From contig CAJUPC010000042.1 in assembly GCA_910588555.1 (NCBI GenBank), positions 1-11,155 on the forward strand: DNA of 11,155 nucleotides, read 5' to 3'. How positions within the stretch are numbered: the first letter of the stretch is position 1; each line of letters begins with the position of its first letter. Both the position numbers and the translations under genes were made by a program. The notes under the pieces were generated by a model that saw only the letters and a list, made by a program, of their open reading frames with translations, did no database searches and was not told the DNA's origin. Positions 5,150-11,155 of this stretch are shown here, piece after piece. This DNA is from Candidatus Gastranaerophilales bacterium. Its GTDB lineage: Bacteria > Cyanobacteriota > Vampirovibrionia > Gastranaerophilales > Gastranaerophilaceae.

Positions 5150-5171
5150 CAATTAAGACAACACAATGGGG

Positions 5172-5200
5172 TATATACTACTATATATATTTAGTATATA
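5172..5200. repeat. Inverted repeat over the sigma gene -10 and start site
   Basis: TATATACTA (5172-5180) is the exact reverse complement of TAGTATATA (5192-5200), with an 11-base AT spacer. It covers the -10 and the expected start point, a common operator position; in RNA the first arm would lie in the leader. AT-rich DNA yields such repeats by chance more easily, so an operator role is tentative. Confidence 0.45.
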
Positions 5201-5221
5201 TTATAATATATAAAATTTCAA
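5193..5221 (-). promoter_or_regulatory. Promoter of the sigma factor gene
   Basis: On the minus strand, TTGAAA (5221-5216), a 17-base spacer and TATACT (5198-5193). Predicted start near 5186, giving a leader of about 55 bases. Confidence 0.7.
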
Positions 5222-5252
5222 GTCTAATATTAAGATTTATTAAAAAATAAAT

Positions 5253-5282
5253 TTGTAAATATCCGATATTTTGTAGTATAAT
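5253..5282 (+). promoter_or_regulatory. Promoter of the thioredoxin-like gene
   Basis: TTGTAA (5253-5258), an 18-base spacer and perfect TATAAT (5277-5282). The start near 5289 leaves a leader of about 13 bases, just enough for the GGAGG site (5291-5295). Confidence 0.65.
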
Positions 5283-5301
5283 TGTATTACGGAGGATATG
5301 T

Positions 5302-5760
5302 ATGAGAAAGAAAATATTAGTAACTTTAGGGATAATTTTAGCTTTGGCAGGAGTGTCTGCGGCAGGGATTGCCGTTACATCAATGAACGCGCCTAAACAT
5401 CCGTCAGAATATCATATCGGAATTACTTATGATGAAGCTTTGAAGTCGGAAAAACCGATGTTAGCTGTATTCTATGTTGACTGGTGCGGATATTGCTTAA
5501 GATTTATGCCTAAATTTGCAACTTTGAGTAGGGTTTATAAAGATAAATTTAATTTCGTAATGATAAATGTTGAAGAAACCGAAGATACAAAGAAAATGGC
5601 AGAAGAAGTTGGTATCGGCGGTTTTCCGACAGTTTATATTCTTGACCCGAAATATGACAACAGAGTATTAATGCCTAATGCTTTTTATCAAAATCTGGCA
5701 AAGTTCAGAGGCGAATTGGACAGATATTTGAGAATAAGAAGTTTGTTGGATAAACAATAA
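5302..5760 (+). CDS. Membrane-anchored or secreted thioredoxin-fold protein
   Basis: A 152-residue protein. Residues 1-4 are basic (MRKK) and 5-27 form a hydrophobic segment, either an uncleaved anchor or a signal peptide, so the rest should lie outside the cytoplasm. The mature part is a thioredoxin fold: the redox motif WCGYC at 61-65 (Cys62, Cys65) after LAVFYVD, a central strand FVMINVEE (85-92), and the cis-proline loop GGFPT (106-110), then VYILDP. It likely acts as an extracytoplasmic thiol oxidoreductase, reducing or reshuffling disulfides or delivering electrons to cytochrome c maturation; the partner cannot be told from sequence. ATG 5302 follows GGAGG by six bases. It is divergent from the sigma gene, and no redox partner gene lies alongside. 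Confidence 0.85.
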   Translation: MRKKILVTLGIILALAGVSAAGIAVTSMNAPKHPSEYHIGITYDEALKSEKPMLAVFYVDWCGYCLRFMPKFATLSRVYKDKFNFVMINVEETEDTKKMAEEVGIGGFPTVYILDPKYDNRVLMPNAFYQNLAKFRGELDRYLRIRSLLDKQ

Positions 5761-5792
5761 ATGACATAAAACGGGAACGAGTGCTAGATGAG

Positions 5793-5813
5793 ATTCTGAA
5801 ACAAGTTCAGAAT
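5793..5813. repeat. Dispersed-type palindromic repeat (REP/MITE-like core)
   Basis: ATTCTGAA (5793-5800), loop ACAAG, TTCAGAAT (5806-5813), followed by GACA. The text CTGAAACAAGTTCAG with a trailing ATGACA is a core I recall from short palindromic repeats scattered through several bacterial genomes. Only one copy is in this window, so repetition here is from general knowledge, not seen. Confidence 0.55.
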
Positions 5814-5876
5814 GACAATAAAGCGAAGTGACTGACCAAAGTAATGAAAATTCAACCAGTATTTACGCAAGGTGAT

Positions 5877-5920
5877 AAAAAACAAAAAAAAGACCTTGAG
5901 ATTAAAAATCTTTTTCAAGG
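5877..5920 (-). terminator. Orphan minus-strand terminator
   Basis: Read on the minus strand, CCTTGA (5920-5915) pairs with TCAAGG (5899-5894), with an inner GATT/AATC helix and a bulge, followed by TC and then T8-G-T6 (5891-5877). No minus-strand gene lies between here and the typA stop at 6852, which has its own terminator. On the plus strand the hairpin has no T tail. Confidence 0.6.
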
Positions 5921-5947
5921 CCTATCCGTTTAAATAAGAAGAGAGAG

Positions 5948-5971
5948 CTTTATATTTATATAAAGTATAAT
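5948..5971 (+). promoter_or_regulatory. Possible folE2 promoter with an overlapping palindrome
   Basis: A perfect TATAAT (5966-5971) lies 41 bases before folE2, but no good -35 is found at the right spacing. In that spacer is the palindrome CTTTATA-TTTA-TATAAAG (5948-5965), ending directly before the -10. A -10 without a -35 plus an adjoining dyad suggests activator or repressor control. FolE2 is zinc-regulated (Zur) in some bacteria, but this is not a recognised Zur box. Confidence 0.4.
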
Positions 5972-6011
5972 TGCTTAAAATTTTTGCTAAATTTAAAGGA
6001 AATATTAAAAA

Positions 6012-6797
6012 ATGTTAAGAGATATTCAAAATTTAAAAGATAATAGAAATGTAGATATACAAAAAGTCGGGATTAAACACCTTGAACTGCCTCTAATCGT
6101 GCAAAGAAAAAACAGCTCTAATCAGGTTGTAAGTGCCAAAGCTAAAGTAAGTGTATCGTTGCCGAGAGATTATAAAGGCACCCACATGTCAAGATTTGTT
6201 GAGGTTCTGACAGAGTGGAGAAATAAAAATCTTTTAGGTGTGGATATTAAAGGTTGTTTAGAAAAAATTATTCATAATTTGGAAGCAGAAACAGGTGAGT
6301 TGGAATTTAAATTTAAATATTTTATTGACAAAAAATCTCCTGTAACGGGTTTGTTGGCACCAATGAGTTATAATTGTTCGTTTCAAGGTCGAATTGAGGA
6401 TGGAAATTACAAATTTATTTTGGGTGTTGTTGTTCCGGTAACAACTTTATGCCCTTGTTCTAAAGAAATTTCGGAAAATGGTGCTCACAATCAACGTGCA
6501 TTTATTAGCGTTAAAATTTCCTATGATGAAACAGAACAGGTTTGGCTTGAGGATTTGATTGAACTTGTCGAAGCTTGTGCTTCTTGTCCTGTTTATCCTC
6601 TATTGAAACGTGAGGATGAAAAATTTGTTACGGAAAAAGCATGGGAAAATCCAAGATTTGTTGAGGATGTTTTGCGCGAAGTTGTAGTAAAACTTCGCAA
6701 TCATCCTGTAGTAAACGAGTTTGAAGTTGATTGTGAAGCTTTTGAAAGCATTCATAATCATTCTGCTTGGGCTTTCCAGCATGAATATAATAAATAA
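6012..6797 (+). CDS. folE2: GTP cyclohydrolase I, type IB (FolE2)
   Basis: FolE2 converts GTP to 7,8-dihydroneopterin triphosphate, the entry step to folate and to queuosine-type deazapurines. It is the alternative to zinc-dependent FolE and can use other divalent metals. The 261-residue length fits. Landmarks are LPRDYKGTHMSRF (50-62), VPVTTLCPCSKEISENGAHNQRA (141-163), holding the metal-site Cys147 and His159, the CPVYPLLKREDEKFVTE block (192-208) with Glu201, and SIHNHSA near the C terminus. ATG 6012 follows AAAGGA (5995-6000). It is apparently a single-gene unit, sharing a bidirectional terminator with the convergent typA. No folE, folK or queuosine genes are nearby. Confidence 0.96.
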   Translation: MLRDIQNLKDNRNVDIQKVGIKHLELPLIVQRKNSSNQVVSAKAKVSVSLPRDYKGTHMSRFVEVLTEWRNKNLLGVDIKGCLEKIIHNLEAETGELEFKFKYFIDKKSPVTGLLAPMSYNCSFQGRIEDGNYKFILGVVVPVTTLCPCSKEISENGAHNQRAFISVKISYDETEQVWLEDLIELVEACASCPVYPLLKREDEKFVTEKAWENPRFVEDVLREVVVKLRNHPVVNEFEVDCEAFESIHNHSAWAFQHEYNK

Positions 6798-6798
6798 T

Positions 6799-6835
6799 AA
6801 AAAGTCAGCTTCTTATTAAAGAAGCTGACTTTTTT
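6799..6835. terminator. Bidirectional terminator between folE2 and typA
   Basis: A perfect 16-bp stem (6799-6814 with 6819-6834) and an ATTA loop. It begins with AAAAA and ends with TTTTT, so it gives a T tail in both directions. It lies directly after the folE2 stop and 17 bases beyond the typA stop. Confidence 0.95.
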
Positions 6836-6851
6836 GAAATTATAAATTGTT

Positions 6852-8651
6852 CTAATTGTAGATTTTTTTAGTTAAATCTGCTTTTCTAATTCTCACGTTT
6901 TCCGGCGTGATTTCAACAAGTTCGTCGTCTGCAATGTATTCCATGCATTCTTCGAGCGACATATCTTTGTGAGCTTGCAAAGTTACCATTACGTCAGCTG
7001 TTGCGCTTCTCATATTGGTTAATTTTTTTGTCTTACAAATATTAACAACAATGTCTTGCGGTTTATTGCATTCGCCGATAATCATACCACGGTAAACTTT
7101 TGTTTTCGGAGTTACAAAGAAAGTTCCTCTGTCTTCGTACTGAGCCAATGCATAAGGAATTGCTTCGCCCTGTTCGTGTGCGATAATTGAACCGTTTCTT
7201 TGACGTGGAATATCACCTGCGAATGGTCTGTATTCAAGATATGTATGGTACATAATCCCTTCGCCGCGTGTCATTCTGATAAATTCGCTTCTGAAACCGA
7301 TAAGACCGCGTGCAGGAATGTGGAATACCATTGTTGTTCTGCCTTTGGCATTGTTCATCTCTTTCATTTCGGCTTTTCTGCCTGAAAGTCTGTCAATACA
7401 AGAACCTGCATAGCTTTCGGGAACATCTACGATTAAATTTTCATAAGGTTCGCAATGCTGACCGTCAATTGATTTATAGATAACTTCCGGTTTAGAAACT
7501 TGAAACTCGTATCCCTCACGGCGCATAGTTTCGATTAAAATTCCTAAGTGAAGTTCGCCTCTGCCTGAAACTCTGAATACGTCTGTAGAGTCAGTATCTT
7601 CAACACGCAAACTTACGTTTTTTTCGAGTTCGTCATAAAGTCTTTTTCTGATTTGGCGCGAAGTTACAAATTTACCTTCCTGACCTGCAAAAGGACTGTC
7701 ATTAACAGAGAAATTCATTTGTAAAGTCGGCTCGTCAACCTTGATTAACGGCAACGGCTGAGGGTCTGATAATGAACAAATACTTTCGCCGATTTGAACG
7801 TCGGAAAATCCTGCAATACCAACGATATCTCCTGCAAAAGCTTCTTCGATTTCAACTCGTCCCAAATCATGGAAACCGAAAAGTTTTGTGATTTTTCCGC
7901 GTTCCTGCGAGCCGTCTGCGTGAACCACGCAAACCTGTTCTTGAGATTTAACGGAACCGTTTTCGATACGTCCGATAACAATTCTGCCTACATATTCGTT
8001 GTAATCAAGTGTTGTAGCACGGAATTGGAACGGTTTTTCAGCATCGCCTTTTGGAGGTTGAATGTTTTCTATAATGCAATCCAACAAAGGTATCATATCT
8101 TTTCTTTCATCGTCCAAATCTTTGATTGCAAAGCCGTTTAAACTGCTTGCGAAAATGAAAGGGAAATCAATTAAATCTTCTCTGTCTGTTAATTCGGTGA
8201 ACAAGTCAAAAACTTTGTCCAACGCAGTTAAAGGTTCGCCTGCGGGTTTGTCAATTTTATTGATAACAACAATGATTTTCAAACCCAATTCTAAAGCCTT
8301 TGAAAGAACAAATCTTGTCTGAGGCATTGGACCTTCTGCCGCGTCAACGATTAATAAAGCGCCGTCAACCATACCTAAAACACGTTCAACCTCACCGCCG
8401 AAATCAGCGTGACCGGGGGTGTCTACAACATTGATTTTTGTGTTTTTGTAATTAATTGAAATGTTTTTGGAAAGAATTGTAATTCCGCGTTCTCTTTCCA
8501 AATCGTTGCTGTCTAATACACGTTCCTGAACTTGCTGGTTAGTGCGGAATGCACCTGCCTGTTTAAGCAAACAGTCAACAAGGGTTGTTTTACCGTGGTC
8601 AACGTGTGCGATAATTGCTATATTTCTAATGTTTTCGTTTTGATTACTCAT
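6852..8651 (-). CDS. typA: Ribosome-associated GTPase TypA/BipA
   Basis: TypA/BipA is an EF-G-like translational GTPase that binds the ribosome and aids large-subunit assembly and stress or cold adaptation. At 599 residues it is full length. G motifs are AHVDHGKT (15-22), ERGITI (54-59, with the switch I Thr58), DTPGHADFGGEVERV (77-91) and NKID (131-134). The beta-barrel domain II follows from about 200, then the EF-G-like domain III, domain V, and the BipA-specific C-terminal domain from about 480. There is no EF-G domain IV. ATG 8651 has only a weak site (GGATG) upstream. It is 63 bases downstream of bioC, with a perfect palindrome in the gap, and no terminator is evident between them, so read-through from the bio operon is possible. 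Confidence 0.97.
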   Translation of the reverse strand: MSNQNENIRNIAIIAHVDHGKTTLVDCLLKQAGAFRTNQQVQERVLDSNDLERERGITILSKNISINYKNTKINVVDTPGHADFGGEVERVLGMVDGALLIVDAAEGPMPQTRFVLSKALELGLKIIVVINKIDKPAGEPLTALDKVFDLFTELTDREDLIDFPFIFASSLNGFAIKDLDDERKDMIPLLDCIIENIQPPKGDAEKPFQFRATTLDYNEYVGRIVIGRIENGSVKSQEQVCVVHADGSQERGKITKLFGFHDLGRVEIEEAFAGDIVGIAGFSDVQIGESICSLSDPQPLPLIKVDEPTLQMNFSVNDSPFAGQEGKFVTSRQIRKRLYDELEKNVSLRVEDTDSTDVFRVSGRGELHLGILIETMRREGYEFQVSKPEVIYKSIDGQHCEPYENLIVDVPESYAGSCIDRLSGRKAEMKEMNNAKGRTTMVFHIPARGLIGFRSEFIRMTRGEGIMYHTYLEYRPFAGDIPRQRNGSIIAHEQGEAIPYALAQYEDRGTFFVTPKTKVYRGMIIGECNKPQDIVVNICKTKKLTNMRSATADVMVTLQAHKDMSLEECMEYIADDELVEITPENVRIRKADLTKKIYN

Positions 8652-8677
8652 ATTTCACATCCATTTATATTTTCTTA

Positions 8678-8694
8678 AGTGTAAACTTTACACT
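8678..8694. promoter_or_regulatory. 17-bp perfect palindrome upstream of typA (candidate operator)
   Basis: AGTGTAAA-C-TTTACACT is symmetric over eight bases on each side of C8686, in the 63-base bioC-typA gap. With only one central base it is better read as a protein-binding dyad than a hairpin, and it has no T tail in either direction. A weak minus-strand promoter (TGTAAA 8692-8687, 17 bases, TATAAA 8669-8664) would place it over the -35. Confidence 0.5.
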
Positions 8695-8714
8695 CATATT
8701 TTATATTAATCAAA

Positions 8715-9452
8715 CTATTTTTTCAAGCAAATTATTACGATAGGTGAATATGTTAATGAGATTTCGGGGAATTTTTCTTTATAATTATCGCAGAATTCTT
8801 TAACTTCTTTAAAAGTCCAATGTTTTGAGGTTAGGGAATTTACGCCGGTGTTTTTCATGTGGGCAAGAAGTTCTAACGGGTTGTTAAACTTTAATTGGTG
8901 TGTAAATTCTTCTTTATACAAAATTTCAAAATCTTTTTCCAAAATTTGAATAATCTCGTCAAGCGATTTATATTCTAAAGAAAGTCCTGTCAGTTCTCTG
9001 ATTTCTTTGAAATTGTCTTCTGAAAATGTTGTAAACGCTAATATACCGTCTTTTTCGAGAAGATTTTTGCAGTGTTCGGATACTTTTGCAAGATTTTTGA
9101 ACCACTGGAACATCGCATTTGAAATGATTAAATCAGGTTTTTTAGACGGTTTTATTTTTATTGCGTTTCCGCCGTAAAATACGGCATTTGGAATAATTTC
9201 CGTTATATATTTTTTTGATTTTTCAACCAAATCGTTTGCAAAATATTTTTCAAAAACTAACGCTTGCGCAGCTTCTTTAGTTAATAGCCCTGTGCCTGAA
9301 CCGAGTTCTAACACATTTTTATATTGTGTGCGGATTTTGCAAAGTTCTTCAATAAGTTTTTGTGCCATAACCTGTTGAACAATGGCATTTTGGCTGTATG
9401 TTTCAAAACTTTTTTCAAATTGATTTTTTATTAACTTGGGGTTTACCTGCAT
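8715..9452 (-). CDS. bioC: Malonyl-[ACP] O-methyltransferase BioC
   Basis: BioC methylates the free carboxyl of malonyl-ACP with S-adenosylmethionine, so that fatty-acid synthesis elongates it as a disguised pimeloyl chain for biotin. The 245 residues fit a class I methyltransferase: SAM motif I VLELGSGTGLLT (47-58), an acidic residue at the end of the next strand (FANDLVE), then DLIISNAMFQWF, the BioC-type motif, and LLAHMKNTGVNSL near 195-207, also typical of BioC. ATG 9452 overlaps the end of bioG by 10 bases, with GGA about ten bases upstream, indicating translational coupling. It is the last bio gene before typA. Confidence 0.93.
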   Translation of the reverse strand: MQVNPKLIKNQFEKSFETYSQNAIVQQVMAQKLIEELCKIRTQYKNVLELGSGTGLLTKEAAQALVFEKYFANDLVEKSKKYITEIIPNAVFYGGNAIKIKPSKKPDLIISNAMFQWFKNLAKVSEHCKNLLEKDGILAFTTFSEDNFKEIRELTGLSLEYKSLDEIIQILEKDFEILYKEEFTHQLKFNNPLELLAHMKNTGVNSLTSKHWTFKEVKEFCDNYKEKFPEISLTYSPIVIICLKK

Positions 9453-10099
9453 AATATTTCATTCCAGCTTTTGAAATTATAGAACGGAAAATGTCCGCTT
9501 TCAATAGTTTCTGCTTTATCCTGCCAAAAATTAAGTTGATTTTTGGTCGGTATAATTTTGTCCTGCGTGCTTACCAGAGCTTTATCATAGAAGTGTTCGT
9601 AAGTTTTTTCAGTTACTTTTATTCTATCATAAAGACATTGTAATTCTTTTACCCGGTTTTCAATTGTGCGATCAACAGTTTTTTTCATATATCTTTCAAA
9701 CTCTTCGGTAGAGTTGAAAATGTTTTGATAGAATTTGCCCTCCAGACCAGTTTTTGCATGGCGAAGTGTGAGTAAAAAAGGTTTTTGCGGGATGCCGAAT
9801 TCATCATCTACAGGGAAAGGGGTGCCGTTTATTGCGATTTTTTTGTCGAATTTTGGAAGTTCATCGCGCATTTGATATGCTGTAAAAACCCCCATAGACC
9901 AGGCTGCCAGAAAATATTGATTATAATTTAATAATCGGATTGCGTCACATTCGTCTGTTATTACAGAATAATCATAAACCATTAAAACATCAAAATTTTC
10001 GCATTGCAAAAACTCAAACGGCTTATAATCAAAGCTCCAGCCTGCAAAAAAGATTATTAATTTGTCGTTATTATTTTTGTTTAGCCAGTGTAATTGCAT
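9443..10099 (-). CDS. bioG: Pimeloyl-[ACP] methyl ester esterase BioG
   Basis: BioG hydrolyses pimeloyl-ACP methyl ester, ending the elongation started by BioC and releasing pimeloyl-ACP for BioF. It replaces the unrelated-in-detail BioH/BioK/BioJ in various lineages. The 218 residues form a small alpha/beta hydrolase: FFAGWSFD (17-24) near the oxyanion hole, the nucleophile motif AWSMG (66-70, Ser68), STQDKIIP with a likely catalytic Asp180, and SGHFPF with His203. The first position of the Ser motif is Ala rather than Gly, as I recall for this family. It overlaps bioF by 29 bases upstream and bioC by 10 downstream. ATG 10099 follows AGGA by eight bases, inside bioF. Confidence 0.92.
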   Translation of the reverse strand: MQLHWLNKNNNDKLIIFFAGWSFDYKPFEFLQCENFDVLMVYDYSVITDECDAIRLLNYNQYFLAAWSMGVFTAYQMRDELPKFDKKIAINGTPFPVDDEFGIPQKPFLLTLRHAKTGLEGKFYQNIFNSTEEFERYMKKTVDRTIENRVKELQCLYDRIKVTEKTYEHFYDKALVSTQDKIIPTKNQLNFWQDKAETIESGHFPFYNFKSWNEILCR

Positions 10100-11155
10100 T
10101 TTGTAATTCCTGTTCCGTGATATCTGTTGTGAGTGAAAGTCTTAATCTTGAAGTCCCTTCTGGTACGGTAGGCGGTCGTATTGGAAGTGTGAAAAATCCG
10201 TTTTTATAAAGGATATCACAAGTTTCAACGGTTTCTTTATTTTCGCCGATAATTACCGGAATTATATGACTGTCACTGCCTGCGTTTTTAGCGATTTGCA
10301 GCATATTCATACGTTTTTCAAATGTTAGAGGCAGTTTATTTTCAATAATCCATTTTGTAAAAGCAATATTTATTGGCGGTAATGCGGTTGAGAATATAAA
10401 CGAACGTGCTTTATTGGTTAAATAATCAATAAGGGTTTTGTTTCCGACTGCAAAAGCACCCATTGAGCCGATTGCTTTGCCGAAAGTACCTACAATTATA
10501 TCAACTTTGTCAATTATGTCGAGAGTTTCAGTCACGCCAAGTCCTTTTCGGCCGAAAACTCCAAATGCGTGCGCTTCATCAAGGATTAAAATACAATTGA
10601 ATTTTTCTTTAAGTTCAACAAGTTTTTTTAAATCTGCAATATCTCCATCCATTGAGAATACGCTTTCAGAAACAATTACAGCGTTGTTAAAATTATTTCT
10701 TTCGCGAATTAAAAGTTTTTCCAAAGCTTCCATATTATTGTGTGGATAGCGGAAAAATTTCCCATCAGAAAGTTTCATACCGTCGATTATGCTTGCGTGA
10801 TTGAGTTTATCTGAAAAAATTACATCACCTTTGCCGGCAATTGAACTGTTTATCCCTACGTTTGCGTGGTATCCGCTGTTAAATAAAAGAGCAGAGTCTT
10901 TGTTGTATAAATTTGCAATTAAATCTTCAAGTTCTTTGTATATGGGTAATGTACCCGTCAAAAGTCTTGCAGAAGCACTTCCAAATGAATATTCGTCACC
11001 TATTGTATCAATAAATTCTTGTGTCAAAGATTTGTTATCAGCAAATCCAAGATAATTATTTGAGGAAAGATTAATTAATTTTTTACCGTTGAAATAAATA
11101 TATTTTTCATCTTTGCCATCAAAATTTTTTATATCCCTAAAATGTGATTGCTCTT
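10071..11155 (-). CDS. bioF: 8-amino-7-oxononanoate synthase BioF, N-terminus cut by window end
   Basis: BioF is a PLP enzyme that condenses pimeloyl-ACP (or -CoA) with L-alanine, the first step of biotin ring assembly. The frame is open through the right edge. An in-frame TTG at 11027 is not the start, because conserved BioF sequence continues upstream (KYIYFNGKKLINLSSNNYLG). About 361 residues are visible, and roughly 15-25 are missing. Landmarks are SGYHANVG, LNHASIIDG, DEAHAFGVFG, with the Asp and His that hold PLP, and the Schiff-base lysine in GTFGKAIGS (codon 10478-10476). It is a member of the alpha-oxoamine synthase family. KBL (2-amino-3-ketobutyrate ligase) is a close relative, but the adjoining bioG and bioC make BioF the right call. 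It is the first visible gene of the bio operon. Confidence 0.95.
   Translation of the reverse strand, partial: EQSHFRDIKNFDGKDEKYIYFNGKKLINLSSNNYLGFADNKSLTQEFIDTIGDEYSFGSASARLLTGTLPIYKELEDLIANLYNKDSALLFNSGYHANVGINSSIAGKGDVIFSDKLNHASIIDGMKLSDGKFFRYPHNNMEALEKLLIRERNNFNNAVIVSESVFSMDGDIADLKKLVELKEKFNCILILDEAHAFGVFGRKGLGVTETLDIIDKVDIIVGTFGKAIGSMGAFAVGNKTLIDYLTNKARSFIFSTALPPINIAFTKWIIENKLPLTFEKRMNMLQIAKNAGSDSHIIPVIIGENKETVETCDILYKNGFFTLPIRPPTVPEGTSRLRLSLTTDITEQELQNAITLAKQK

Noticed and set aside
5132..5152. TTG-started sigma frame, seven residues longer
   Set aside because: The TTG codon is immediately followed by AAGGAG, the Shine-Dalgarno site itself, so translation should begin downstream, at ATG 5131.
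5844..5933. 29-codon open frame beginning MKIQPVFTQGD
   Set aside because: It has no Shine-Dalgarno site or promoter and overlaps the minus-strand terminator. It could be a gene remnant, but nothing supports expression.
7200..8322. Several open frames of 61-115 codons antisense to typA
   Set aside because: They lack ribosome sites and recognisable domains, and are shadows of a conserved GTPase gene.
8678..8694. Palindrome as a BirA operator or a bioC terminator
   Set aside because: BirA half-sites are separated by about 15 bases, not one. As a terminator it has no T tail and too small a centre.
11025..11027. TTG as the bioF start
   Set aside because: Conserved BioF residues are encoded upstream in the same frame to the window edge, so the gene is simply truncated by the window.
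1..11155. CRISPR array, prophage, insertion sequence or defence island
   Set aside because: No regularly spaced repeats, transposase, integrase, phage structural genes or defence-system domains are visible. The genes are housekeeping and vitamin-biosynthesis genes.

Overview
The window looks like chromosomal DNA from an AT-rich bacterium. Promoters are canonical sigma-70 type (TTGACA/TATAAT with 17-base spacers), Shine-Dalgarno sites are clear, and most transcription units end in intrinsic terminators. The gene set (coaD followed by a cyanobacterial Cdv3/DivIVA-like coiled-coil protein, the rpmG-tRNA-secE-nusG-rplKA cluster, FolE2, and a bioF-bioG-bioC operon) best fits a non-photosynthetic relative of Cyanobacteria, such as a gut Gastranaerophilales/Melainabacteria lineage. 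That assignment is inference from gene content and base composition, not a database match.

Layout. Bases 1-37 hold the start of an unidentified minus-strand gene, divergent from coaD (188-661). A DivIVA/Cdv3-like gene follows (744-1334) with its own promoter and terminator. Bases 1546-4085 form the translation/secretion cluster: rpmG (L33), a GC-rich structured intergenic RNA, tRNA-Trp(CCA), secE, nusG, rplK (L11) and rplA (L1), ended by a terminator. A sigma-70 family gene converges on it (5131-4217, minus). Divergent from sigma is a membrane-anchored thioredoxin-like gene (5302-5760), then a 251-base intergenic stretch with a dispersed-type palindrome and an orphan minus-strand terminator, then folE2 (6012-6797). 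On the minus strand, typA/bipA (8651-6852) converges on folE2 and shares a bidirectional terminator with it. Upstream of typA, also on the minus strand, is the operon bioF-bioG-bioC (11155-8715), with bioF cut by the window end. No gene-free stretch exceeds 300 bases; the longest are 5761-6011 and 1335-1545.

How the genes work together. The central block supplies ribosomal proteins L33, L11 and L1, a tRNA, the SecE translocase subunit and the NusG elongation factor. TypA is a ribosome-associated GTPase. CoaD makes dephospho-CoA, FolE2 feeds folate or deazapurine synthesis, and BioC/BioG/BioF build the pimeloyl chain and start biotin ring assembly.

The most unusual material is RNA-level. Bases 1714-1801, directly after the rpmG stop codon, can fold into a domain closed by a 12-bp helix with one bulge, and part of the stretch up to the tRNA is about 51% GC in an otherwise AT-rich intergenic setting. 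Further hairpins lie before the tRNA, before rplK and before rplA, and each has TAAG in its loop region. I recognise no known RNA family in them. The protein-coding genes are otherwise mostly ordinary housekeeping genes.
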